Shown here piece after piece: positions 1 through 8,755 of a stretch of DNA of 33,899 bases. This DNA comes from Bimuria novae-zelandiae CBS 107.79. Its lineage: Eukaryota; Ascomycota; Dothideomycetes; Pleosporales; Didymosphaeriaceae. A model generated the notes under the pieces. That model ran no database searches. It was not told the origin of the DNA and saw only the letters and a list, made by a program, of their open reading frames with translations. The translations under genes and the position numbers were made by a program. Where the stretch lies: assembly GCA_010015655.1 (NCBI GenBank), contig ML976679.1, positions 1 to 33,899 of the forward strand, written 5' to 3'. Position 1 is the first letter of the stretch, and each line of letters opens with the position of its first letter.

Positions 1-92
1 TCTAAGATAGTGCGCAACTGGAGGTGCGCCAGCCTCACGTTCTCTACTACACTCTCAATAGTGCAGGATCACGGAGGCCCTGTAATCGGACA
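1..92 (-). repeat. 3' LTR of the copia element (partial)
   Basis: Positions 1-92 are identical to 5199-5290. On the element strand the LTR begins TGTCCGATTA at position 92, directly after the purine-rich tract. The remainder runs off the left edge of the window. Confidence 0.95.
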
Positions 93-104
93 CACCCCCT
101 CAGC
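93..104 (-). other. Polypurine tract of the copia element
   Basis: On the minus strand GCTGAGGGGGTG directly precedes the TG that opens the 3' LTR. A purine-rich run at this place is the usual plus-strand DNA primer site of LTR elements. Its position also fixes the LTR boundary. Confidence 0.8.
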
Positions 105-151
105 TTGGGCATATCCTCAAGCTGAACGCTTTGCCATGATTGGTCCATCCT

Positions 152-3100
152 CTACTCTATCTCAAAGGCCTCCATCCTCTGCTGTAGATCCTGCAGGGTG
201 ACCTCTTGATCAGTGATCTTGTCTGATATATTTGCAAGTCCCAGTTTATCCAGAAACTTGTTCCATTTATTCACTGGCAGGGCCTTGGTTAGACCGTCTG
301 CTACCATATCCTCTGATCTCTGATAGATCACATTGATCGTTCCGTCAGCCACTTCCTGCCTTAGCCAATGATTGTGGATATCGACATGGCGTAGCTTGGT
401 CTGTAACTTTGCGATCTCTTCGGTGACGAGGCGGATAGTTTGTTGATTGTCGCAATTAATTGTGATTAAGTGATTGCTTACAGTGATCTGGAGCTCCCGG
501 AGTAATCGTGAAGTGAAAATGGCCTCCTTGGCTACCTGTGAAAGTGCCAGCAATTCGGCCTCTGTTGTTGATGTGGTAACTGTATCTTGTTTGCTTGCTT
601 TCCAGGCAATTAAGCCACCGAATAGTTTGATGATGTATCCTTGTGAACTCTTGCGATCCAGAGTATTATCGGCAAACGATGCGTCGCTGGCCACTTCTAG
701 AGTGTCTGCTCCTCCTAGCTGTAGACCCAGTGATCTGGTCTTTGTAAGGTAAAGGAGTACTCGATCGGCAGCAGCGTGATGATTCTCGCTTGGATTGGAT
801 AGAAAACGTGATAGTCTAGAGCTTGCAAAGGCGATATCTGGTCGAGTGGTGACTGCCGCATAGAGGATTGATCCGACTTTGCGCTGGTATCGATTGACCT
901 CAGCCTTGCTGGCCAGTCCTGTTCGCGGGAGTAATTCGATTGAAGCCATTGGAGTTTCATGTCGCATCTCATGGTGATCTATGAGGCGAGATATCTTGTC
1001 GATGTATGAGGCTTGTGAAAGCCAGATCCTTCGCTTGGTGCGATCTCTGATCACTTCAACTCCTAGAAACCACTGTAGATCCTTTCCACCAGTGAGGGTA
1101 AACTTGGTACTTATCTTTGTGATGGCTGCTTCAGCAGCTTGCTTCTGTGACTTGTTGTAAGCGACAATGATGTCATCTACATAGAAGAAGATGATGATGC
1201 CATCCTTGATAAGGCAGCATGGCTCGTGGGGCACTGTTTCGAAACCCATACCACGGAGTGTTGATGTAAACTCTCTTTGCCAGAGCAGTGGAGATATGCG
1301 CAGTCCATAGAGTGCTTTGTGTAGTTGGAGGACTATGCCTGCTCGCGAGTAGCCGCGGGGCATCCTCATGTAGATTTCTCGATCGATCTTTGCATGGACG
1401 AAGGCATTGGTAACGTCGTGCTGGATTAGCTCTAGGTCGAAACGAGCTGCGATAGTCATGAGCATGCGGAAGGATCGTCCTGCAAGCGTTGCGGCGTATG
1501 TTTCTTGTGAGGTGAGGTACCGTTGTTGGTCACCTCTCACGACCAGTCGTGCCTTGCACTTCTGTAGTCGATGATGTTTGTCGAATTTGTAGGTATAAAC
1601 CCACATGCAGTCAAGGATCTGATGTCCTGCTGCTTTCACTGGGGAGGCAGCGACCTCACTCCAGGACTTCATCTCTTTGTGGCTTTGGAGATGGGATTTT
1701 TCTGCCTCCTTCCACATTGCGTACAGTGGGTGATCCTTAAGTCTACTGCGACATGTAGGTGGATCAGGTAACTGACTCCGGTGTGGTTTCTTGCCAGAGA
1801 CAATTAGGCGGCGTAGCTGCGCCTTATCGAGCGCCTTGCCTTTGTATTGGCCACTGCTGCCTGCTTCGGTGCCTGCCATGAAGGCAGCTGCCCACGGGCA
1901 AACTTCTAACTGCCCTGTAGGAACTATCGGCGATAGTTCACCTTCGAGTCCTCCTGTCATCAATTGTGCAAGGAGTGCTGCCGGCGGCGGCGTCGTTGGA
2001 GGTGTCGGATGGTCTGACTGGTGGTCTTGCCGCGACTTATCGCCTCGCGGCCTACCTCTCCGGCTTCTGGGAGGAGTTTCACTGTAATCCTTAGTGATTG
2101 ATTCGTCCTCGTAGAAAGACTGTGTGTTCTCGTCCTGTGGGATTGGCGACGGAAGTTCGAGGCGTTGCAATAGGGTACTAATATCGCTTATGTCTCTGTG
2201 GGCAACGTTGTCCTCCAGGTCCTCCATCTTTCCAGAAAAGATCGTATCTTCGTCGAAGATTACGTCACGAACGCTAACTGTTCTGCCTGTTAAAGGTATC
2301 CAGATCCTCCAGATATTGCTTGATCGATAGCCAACAAGGTAACCAAGCCATGCCCTGGCGTCGAGTCTCTGTAGCTTGCTTATGCCGCGTTTTGTGTCGT
2401 CGCTGAGAGCAAACGCTTTGCACCCGTAGGCTTTGAGGTGAGTCTGATTAGGTTTCCGGGCATCGGTAATAATGCCGTTCTGCCAGGCAACTCGGGTAAA
2501 GAAAACTTCGTATGGTGTCTTCCAGTTGTTGCTGTATCTGGGGGTACGATTATACAGGTAAACTGCGGCTCTGGTGACCTCTGGCCACAACTGATACGGC
2601 AAGTTGGCATCGATTCTCATGGTACGGGCTTTGTCCTTGATAACACCCCCTGAGCGTTCGGCGCCTCCGTTTTGAGCTTGTGTATCAGGTGCAGAGGGCT
2701 CGATCTTGATGCCTCTTGCTGTACACCACCGCTTGACTGCTGGCTTGACAGTGGCGATTTCGTTGTCAGTTTCAATCACTTTCACGGTGATATTGTACTG
2801 GGCTTTGAGGAAAGTGACTAGTTCGTTTAGTACTTCGATAATTGCAGTAGCCGTACGGGTTGTCTTGAAGTAGAAGTCCCATAGGATTCCTGAAAACCGA
2901 TCGGCGCAGAGCATCTGACTTTGCTCCTTCGTGCTGCTGTCCTTCTCATAATCATGGAAATCGATGGCGATTCGTTCGCCTGGTCCATAGTCGGAGACAT
3001 CTCGAGGTGTACGGCGTATCTGTTGCTTGAGCTTCGACTTGCCACAGGCAGTGCACTTGGCGGTTGGGATTCCTTTGATTCGCACCCCCTCACATTGATT

Positions 3101-3691
3101 CACCATGTGTTCGAGCGCCTTTGGCCCTGGGTGACCCATGCGTCGGTGCCATGTAAGTGCGTCACCTCGCGCCTGCCTTTGACGCGTCGGCTGTTTGTAT
3201 GTTGCCAGCGCGGCGCGTGTACTATCTGAGATAGTCCAAGGCTCAGTCCTGTACTCCAGTACCCATTGACCGTGTATCTCCTCGAGTTCTGCCACAATAG
3301 TATTGTCCCGTCGCTTGATAGTCGTCGGGTCGCACCGGGTGTCCCACCAAAAACCTTGTCTTCTGAGTAGGCGGAACGACACCAGGTTACATAGGAGATC
3401 AGGACAATAGGCAACGTTGTCAAGCCTTATCACTCTGTTTCCTGCTGCGGATCTCATAGTGAGATGGACGCTGCCGTATCCCTTCACCCATATCCGATTG
3501 TTCCCTGCCCATATGAAGTCCCCTGGCGGCGGTGCCCTGTAGGAGACAAAGCGATCGATCTCGTTAACGATATGGCAGGTGCTGCCTGAATCGAGGATAG
3601 CTGAGTATCGCAATAGGTACGTATTCGGGTCGGCGTGGAAGGATGCCGCATATAGGCTCGTAGGGATTTCGGCGACTTTGCGTCCATCTAG
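152..3691 (-). CDS. pol: Copia Pol polyprotein (protease-integrase-RT-RNase H), made by TGA readthrough from Gag
   Basis: No ATG is needed: the frame runs open from the CTA codon after the Gag stop to position 152 (about 1,179 codons). Residues here are counted from the TTG codon at 3613. The protease active site is D8-S-G. The integrase zinc finger is H156/H161 with C187/C190, and the core triad is D218, D283 and E319 (in QNGGAERSGG). RT spans about 665-905 with D733 and the YVDD box at 811-814. RNase H has D977 (SDASFAD) and E1018 (TTEAE). The product is expected to act in cytoplasmic virus-like particles, where it processes Gag, copies the RNA and integrates the cDNA. Length and domain order are normal for copia, and no frame breaks are seen. 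The proline- and serine-rich stretch at about 485-550 is the usual linker between integrase and RT. Confidence 0.95.
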   Translation of the reverse strand, partial: LDGRKVAEIPTSLYAASFHADPNTYLLRYSAILDSGSTCHIVNEIDRFVSYRAPPPGDFIWAGNNRIWVKGYGSVHLTMRSAAGNRVIRLDNVAYCPDLLCNLVSFRLLRRQGFWWDTRCDPTTIKRRDNTIVAELEEIHGQWVLEYRTEPWTISDSTRAALATYKQPTRQRQARGDALTWHRRMGHPGPKALEHMVNQCEGVRIKGIPTAKCTACGKSKLKQQIRRTPRDVSDYGPGERIAIDFHDYEKDSSTKEQSQMLCADRFSGILWDFYFKTTRTATAIIEVLNELVTFLKAQYNITVKVIETDNEIATVKPAVKRWCTARGIKIEPSAPDTQAQNGGAERSGGVIKDKARTMRIDANLPYQLWPEVTRAAVYLYNRTPRYSNNWKTPYEVFFTRVAWQNGIITDARKPNQTHLKAYGCKAFALSDDTKRGISKLQRLDARAWLGYLVGYRSSNIWRIWIPLTGRTVSVRDVIFDEDTIFSGKMEDLEDNVAHRDISDISTLLQRLELPSPIPQDENTQSFYEDESITKDYSETPPRSRRGRPRGDKSRQDHQSDHPTPPTTPPPAALLAQLMTGGLEGELSPIVPTGQLEVCPWAAAFMAGTEAGSSGQYKGKALDKAQLRRLIVSGKKPHRSQLPDPPTCRSRLKDHPLYAMWKEAEKSHLQSHKEMKSWSEVAASPVKAAGHQILDCMWVYTYKFDKHHRLQKCKARLVVRGDQQRYLTSQETYAATLAGRSFRMLMTIAARFDLELIQHDVTNAFVHAKIDREIYMRMPRGYSRAGIVLQLHKALYGLRISPLLWQREFTSTLRGMGFETVPHEPCCLIKDGIIIFFYVDDIIVAYNKSQKQAAEAAITKISTKFTLTGGKDLQWFLGVEVIRDRTKRRIWLSQASYIDKISRLIDHHEMRHETPMASIELLPRTGLASKAEVNRYQRKVGSILYAAVTTRPDIAFASSRLSRFLSNPSENHHAAADRVLLYLTKTRSLGLQLGGADTLEVASDASFADNTLDRKSSQGYIIKLFGGLIAWKASKQDTVTTSTTEAELLALSQVAKEAIFTSRLLRELQITVSNHLITINCDNQQTIRLVTEEIAKLQTKLRHVDIHNHWLRQEVADGTINVIYQRSEDMVADGLTKALPVNKWNKFLDKLGLANISDKITDQEVTLQDLQQRMEAFEIE

Positions 3692-3694
3692 TCA
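3688..3694 (-). promoter_or_regulatory. Stop-codon readthrough signal TGA-CTAG between gag and pol
   Basis: Gag ends in TGA (3694-3692) and the next bases are CTA GAT, so the motif is TGACTAG. Gag and Pol share one frame, and the 26 codons between the TGA and the protease region contain no stop. UGA followed by CUA is an established high-readthrough context, used by some viruses and by fungal genes that make extended isoforms. That it sets the Gag:Pol ratio here is inference. Confidence 0.8.
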
Positions 3695-5026
3695 TTCTTC
3701 ATCAGCGTCCACTTCAGTTACTCGTGGCGTTGGGGTTTGGGATTGCTTCATCCTTGGTGTTTGCGATTTCTTTAATCGCTTCATCGATCGAACTTGCTCC
3801 TGCAGTTCTGGCTTGTTCTCAAGCCGATAGGTCACAGCGTCCTCGATGTGATCCCGGGGCACGAAGTATTCTGGTCGCAATTCCTTGAAGACGTACCAGC
3901 ACTCGGCCAAATTGTGTGTGCGTTGACTACAAGCAGGGCATCTCTGGCCCCCGGCTGCCGCCGGTTTCCCACCATCGGTGGTTAACTGCTTGGATTTGGT
4001 TCTTTGCCCATCGTTTGTGCGTGTGGAGGTCCTTACACGCTTCTTGGATCGTGATGCGCTGTCATCTGCTACGTAGGCGTCCCTACTAGCAGCCTGGATG
4101 GCTTCACCATCGTCAGCGAGAGATGACCCTGCGGCAGCAAAAGCGCCCTTTTGTTTGCCCTTTATCGGGTGCCGAGGTGCCATATATTCTCGGAAGCGTT
4201 TCACAGTGTCTTGTCGCTCGATGTCCTCATCGTGCAACAGGGCTAGCTCATATTGAGTCGCCCACGAGTCTGCGACTCCTCGTACAGCCTTCACGAAATC
4301 TCGTTTCATGTTGTACTGACTGCGAGTGTCGTCGATCCCGAAAGTCTCTGCTTCGGTTGCGGCTCGCTCATATTTTGATAGCCATGTAAACCAGCTGCTT
4401 GCGGTTTTTAAGGGTTTAAGAGCGTCTCGATACTCATCTTGTACGCGATCTTTCTCATCCTGTAACTCCACCCCCACAGTTTTCATGAGTGAGGTGATCC
4501 ACTGCTTTGTTGTCTTGCCAGGCAGGCAGCAGCTTGTTTGTAGATGCGCTGACACTGTGTTGAGTATTAGCTTGGTCACCTGTTCTAGGTGATCCTCCTG
4601 AAGTTGATATTGTTGTTTATCATCTTTGTATCGATCGATGCGTAATCGATATCGTCCCATTACGTCCTTATAGTCCTCCTTGCCATTCTCACTTAGTTCG
4701 GATATTCTTGTTGGCCGATTGACTATGCTTGACGCTGGGGTCGGTATAACAGATCCCTGTCGATTGGCGCGAGCCCTGGTTGAGACTGCCACAGTCGCAG
4801 AGCTTGCTTCGGAGTTGTTTGCTGTTGTCGCAGCTTCGTAGTCGCCAATATCTGGCTCGTCTGGATATCTCGGCTTGAGCATCGGCTCATCGTCGGATAG
4901 TGGGTCGATGAATTTCCACACTTTGAGGGCTTCGGCGCGCGCGCGCAGGTATCGTTGCCATATAAACCAGTTCGTGTGATCAGTTAGGGCGACTGTCATG
5001 GTGTCGCGTAAGGTGGATGAAGACAT
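3692..5026 (-). CDS. gag: Copia Gag (capsid/nucleocapsid) protein
   Basis: A 444-aa protein that starts at an ATG 38 bases inside the 5' LTR edge. The N-terminal half (VALTDHTNWFIWQRYLRARA) resembles the Gag region of copia elements, with W and aromatic spacing typical of UBN2/retrotran-gag domains. A CCHC zinc knuckle is present at C363, C366, H371 and C376, which should bind the RNA genome. The C-terminal tail is basic (MKRLKKSQTPR), then acidic before the TGA. Expected role: assemble virus-like particles. The intact frame fits a young copy. Confidence 0.92.
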   Translation of the reverse strand: MSSSTLRDTMTVALTDHTNWFIWQRYLRARAEALKVWKFIDPLSDDEPMLKPRYPDEPDIGDYEAATTANNSEASSATVAVSTRARANRQGSVIPTPASSIVNRPTRISELSENGKEDYKDVMGRYRLRIDRYKDDKQQYQLQEDHLEQVTKLILNTVSAHLQTSCCLPGKTTKQWITSLMKTVGVELQDEKDRVQDEYRDALKPLKTASSWFTWLSKYERAATEAETFGIDDTRSQYNMKRDFVKAVRGVADSWATQYELALLHDEDIERQDTVKRFREYMAPRHPIKGKQKGAFAAAGSSLADDGEAIQAASRDAYVADDSASRSKKRVRTSTRTNDGQRTKSKQLTTDGGKPAAAGGQRCPACSQRTHNLAECWYVFKELRPEYFVPRDHIEDAVTYRLENKPELQEQVRSMKRLKKSQTPRMKQSQTPTPRVTEVDADEE

Positions 5027-5046
5027 TGTAAAATAGGTTGGTTAAG

Positions 5047-5063
5047 GCACTGAGACTCTTAAT
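5047..5063 (-). other. Primer-binding site matching the 5' half of tRNA-Lys(CUU)
   Basis: Directly inside the 5' LTR edge, the plus strand reads GCACTGAGACTCTTAAT. That is the anticodon-arm sequence of a eukaryotic tRNA-Lys(CUU), ending at about tRNA position 39. The minus (element) strand is therefore complementary to a tRNA half and not to a 3' CCA end: there is no TGG at the LTR border. Drosophila copia is known to use a 39-nt half of initiator tRNA-Met in the same way. Confidence 0.75.
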
Positions 5064-5290
5064 TGTCAGATTAAAGGGTGTTCTTAATAAGATAGAATGA
5101 TGATTGATGGGGTTTTTAATTTTGGTTGAGTTGATTGATTGTGTGATGGAGAGTGGCCGTAGGCGAAATCTCTGATACGTGTCCTGACGCTAGCACTATC
5201 TAAGATAGTGCGCAACTGGAGGTGCGCCAGCCTCACGTTCTCTACTACACTCTCAATAGTGCAGGATCACGGAGGCCCTGTAATCGGACA
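5064..5290 (-). repeat. 5' LTR of the copia element (227 bp)
   Basis: The LTR runs TGTCCGATTA to TAATCTGACA on the element strand, so it has TG...CA ends with extended inverted TGTC/GACA termini. It holds a perfect 8-bp stem, 3-base loop hairpin (GCACTATC, TAA, GATAGTGC; 5193-5211). It should carry the promoter and polyadenylation signals. An A-rich stretch lies before its 3' end. Confidence 0.93.
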
Positions 5291-5293
5291 ATA

Positions 5294-5632
5294 CTCTTTT
5301 ACTAGTAAAAAGCCCTTTTTTACTTTTTAATAACTTTTGCAATACTTCATAACAAATCCTACAATTTTATAGCTTTATTATATAGGTTTTCCTAGTTCTA
5401 AGCTTACTAAGCCTTAGGTAGCCTATAAAAAATCTTTTTCTTTTATTAAGCGAAATTAGCGTCTATTTTACTTTTTTTTAAATAACTTCTAGGTTTCTCA
5501 AGGTAGCGCTTAGCAGTCTTAAATTTGAGTAGTATATAAATTTATAATAAGGCTATATACTTGTAGAATTTGTTATGAAATATTAGAAAAGTTATTAAAA
5601 AGTAAAAATAGGACTTTTTACTAGTAAAAGTG
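5294..5632. mobile_element. AT-rich MITE-like element with long terminal inverted repeats (about 339 bp)
   Basis: The left arm, from 5294 (CTTTTACTAGTAAAAAG then CTTTTTAATAACTTTT), is repeated in inverted order up to 5632. The inverted match continues with scattered mismatches for about 80-90 bp per side, leaving an AT-rich centre. It has no coding capacity. The copia 5' LTR ends three bases from its left tip. A further ACTAGTAAAAAG motif at 5805-5816 hints at a related fragment. No certain target duplication could be assigned. Confidence 0.7.
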
Positions 5633-6232
5633 TGTACCTTATTTATTTACTATTTTTACTATAGTTATATTGTATTATATATAATATTGTCCCATAAATC
5701 TATAGTAAAAGTACGTAATATCTTAAGTTATAAAAAAACATCTAAAAAAATAAAGTAGTTATAGAGTTATATAACTTTAAAGTTACTAATTATTCGAAAT
5801 TTAACTAGTAAAAAGTGGTGCATTGACTGACGTGGTGAACTGACTGCCAAACTACGGTATATATCGGCTAGCTTAGAGGGTATCCTTGGGAAAACAGAAG
5901 GGTGACACCGTGTTTTGGATTTGAGCTAATTATACAATATTCTTCGCACCAAGTAGGCTGTCTAATTGTTTTAATTTCTCTGAGTATTACTGGTATCCTT
6001 GCTATTAGCGTGTGGTCGAAAATGGCATGGTAATGCTTTGTTTGTTGGCATCATCTTTCGCATGTCTTTGCATAGCACGTAACCATTCAATCATCAGTTT
6101 CTCGCCAAGTACGAACAGCCCAAACAACAGCCTCCATGTGATGTGCCTTCTAAAGCATTAACAAGCAGTGCAAGCAGTCAGTGATCCACTCATCCGGGAC
6201 CTTGCAATCCAACAACAAGCTCCTCTTTTGCG
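5633..6232. other. AT-rich non-coding stretch
   Basis: No open frame of note. 5633-5820 is strongly TA-rich with short inverted pieces, probably RIP-affected repeat debris. From about 5820 base composition returns to normal and the stretch leads into the TATA-like site of the next gene. No RNA gene is recognised. Confidence 0.5.
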
Positions 6233-6239
6233 TATAAAA
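6233..6239 (+). promoter_or_regulatory. TATA box upstream of the unknown gene remnant
   Basis: TATAAAA sits about 95 bases before the first protein-like codons and is followed by a CA-rich leader, as in many ascomycete promoters. Confidence 0.4.
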
Positions 6240-6328
6240 GAGCTGCTCATTCCCAACCAATCGAACACCTCCTACATCAAGACATCCCAACAACCTATTA
6301 GCCGCGCCAGAAAACCGTCTAAGTCATT

Positions 6329-6913
6329 GTGCTACTCATCGCTTTCTTAGGAGTGAACCGCTACCCAAAAATCATAAAGGGCGGCTGGTATACCAAAGAA
6401 ATCCACGACGACACAAGAGACGCAATCGAAGCGCTGCACGACCAATACCCCGAGGATTATGAGTGGACAGTGTATAAGGCGCCCGGGGTATGGCAAGAGA
6501 TACGTAATCACGAGGGGACATTCTTTCATGTTGGGCTCGAATTCGCGTACAGCGTAAGTCCGAACACCGAAGAAGCAATCAACAATACCACTGAAAGGGA
6601 AACCAAATTGAAACTTCAGGATGGTGTCACCCATGGGCACTATACCCAAGCCATGGTTGATACTTTCCTTAAACTGGATAGCGCCGCGCCAGACTAGATC
6701 GACCCCGAGGACATCGTTGATGAAGCGGAGAAACGGATGATTGTTTTCGTCAAGGAGGGGCTGTGCGAAGGTATTTTCGATCTCAAGGTTACGGTGTTGG
6801 GTAAGGAAGAAACCCGGAAGAAGATGCGGGAAATTGAGAAAAAGCTGGAGAAGGATCCTACGAAGACTGAGAGGGTCTTGAATTTCTTAGAGGGAAAAAT
6901 GGGAGAAAGTTGA
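6329..6913 (+). pseudogene. Unknown protein gene with one internal TAG stop
   Basis: One frame runs from about 6329 to a TGA at 6911-6913 (194 codons), broken only by TAG at 6695-6697. Both halves look like protein: the first has GGWYTKEIHDDTRDAIEAL, the second is rich in E, K and D (EKRMIVFVKEGLCEGIF, then a charged helix). The stop can derive from CAG by one C-to-T change. No ATG opens the frame, so an upstream exon or a lost start is likely; the TATA box and CA-rich leader at 6233-6330 fit a former promoter. I do not recognise the family. It could still be expressed if the TAG is spliced out, but no good intron signals surround it. Confidence 0.55.
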
Positions 6914-8755
6914 AGGATATTGGTGGAGGGTGGATAGCGTGCTCTTTTGATGATGATAGTTTGGCAGCGAGAGTCTGTCCTAAGGGCTTTCCCTACTAAT
7001 TCTTCATGCTCTAAGTAGCCGTATATGAGTATTCTTGCCGATCGGGTGAGTTATTGGTTGGCGGAATAGCTTTATGATTATCTTAGGTGTATTCTCTATT
7101 GTTCTGTGTCCTAGTTGCAAAGAACTGCTATTCCAATGTGCACGACCCGGCGTTCATGAATCCCTTTGTAAATTCGCGGTCACCAAATAAACCCAGAATA
7201 GATATGTGAGGTTATCAGTAGATGAATTCCAGCCCGCTTTATGAGTGATGAGCAAGTACAGCTGAGTGAATGCTCACGTTGCTAGCTAAAAGTCGAAGTG
7301 TACGGTACGCATTCTTCACATATGATACCCAATCTTCACATGTAAACTCTTCGTCACGGCTAGCTCTATTTAGAAAAGGATTGCCTCTGTGCACAGGTTT
7401 CGCATCCCTCCATGATCCATGACCTTCTTTATGACCTTCCCATCTCGCTGTACAGCTTATCGGCATCAGAAGGACAGCACAACATCATGGCATCCATCGT
7501 ACGCAAATACCCAACTCCTCTATAGATCCAGAAACGCAAGAAAATTCTTCACAAGAGAATGCATTCAAGCCCAAAGCATCCAGTCGTCTTCCCTAGGAGT
7601 CTTCGACCTGTCTACAAAATCTGGAGAGTTGTCGAAGCACACAACCGGCCTTCGAGAGTTTGCAGAAAGGCTAAGACTTCCAAAATTCGCTCGACAAATT
7701 GAGCGAGAAGAAGAGAAGAAACACCCGCGGTAAACGTGCGCGCAAAACAGTAAAATGCTCGTCGCCATCCGCCACTATTTCTCCGGTATGTCTCCCACCC
7801 AAGCTCCACTCCCGCTTTCGCCTCAACAACAACAGCGCGCCCACGCAAGTAATCCGATGCGACATCCGCCACGCCCTCAAAAACGTCCAATCTGGTTGAT
7901 ATCCCCAAACCCTACTTTGCCCAGTAGTCTACGACAAAGATTTAAGTCCTTTTACAATCATTTCCCCTCTATGACCTGCCATTGAAAGCATACCGCTGCT
8001 GGACTACGTAATTCAAGCCAACACTGTAGTATACTGCGCCAGACAGACTCTAATAAAGTCTACACGTGGACAAAATGGCAAGTATAGCGAAGCCTTCACA
8101 TAAAATGTATTGTTCGCCGACGCTTAGAAAGTTGAATGGAGCCGGGCTAGGAGGAAAGATGCTTTTAGACGGGGGCATGGTAAAGCGCATTGTAATCCCA
8201 CCACGTTATTCTATTTCGAGCTGAGTATGACGTAGTGAAGAGAAGATACCTGCTAGCTAAGAGACGGCGTTTCTCTCCTTGTTATGAGCCATAGACTCTG
8301 CTTCGCCCTACCACATCCGATTCCAGCATCTCTACAACACGGAGGACCTCGTTTTAAGGAGCGTGGGTATTGCGTAGCACAGAAGTGTGGTTTACCTGCT
8401 AGTAAGGCTTCGACTAAAGAAAGTGCTCTCGTTGGAGGTCGCATTCATTCATGTGACTGGTTATGGTATATCTCATTCAACTATATGCACCACGTAGCAT
8501 GTCTTCCACTACATAAGGCGCCATATCGCTTCTTCTTCACATCGTGACGAGCTCCTTCGCTCTCATAATGATATAACTATCAATCAACCACTTCATCGCT
8601 ACAACATGGCGGTCGAATCGGCTATGTGGATGATCCGCATCTGCACATATGGCCTCCGATTTTCGCGACGCAACTTTATTCTGTACATCGGACACTCGAG
8701 GGCCGCCAGCGCGAGTATGGATGAAGAAACGAGCAGAGTAGGCTTCCAAGTCCAA
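6914..8755. other. Intergenic region without a convincing gene
   Basis: Short open frames occur (for example 7419-7733 and 7755-7985 on plus) but lack recognisable domains, consistent frame or splice sites. 7570-7700 contains basic, protein-like pieces in two frames and may be another decayed gene. 8480-8755 probably holds the 3' UTR of the WC-2 gene. No tRNA-like cloverleaf was seen. Confidence 0.4.

Larger units (their letters stand above)
1..5290 (-). mobile_element. Ty1/copia LTR retrotransposon, nearly complete
   Basis: The element reads right to left: 5' LTR (5064-5290), primer-binding site, gag, an in-frame TGA, pol, polypurine tract and the start of the 3' LTR (1-92). Domain order in Pol is protease, integrase, reverse transcriptase, RNase H, which defines the copia (Pseudoviridae) type as opposed to gypsy. 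The 92 bp of 3' LTR visible match the 5' LTR with no difference, both reading frames are open, and there is no RIP-like TA enrichment, so the insertion looks recent. About 135 bp of the 3' LTR and its target duplication lie outside the window, so the duplication cannot be tested. Confidence 0.95.

Noticed and set aside
2827..3423. Other frames inside copia pol
   Set aside because: They overlap the integrase and protease coding region and show no homology or start context of their own.
7419..7985. Basic, protein-like reading frames as a gene
   Set aside because: The frames are short and overlap on both strands, with no domain, splice sites or continuous coding signal.
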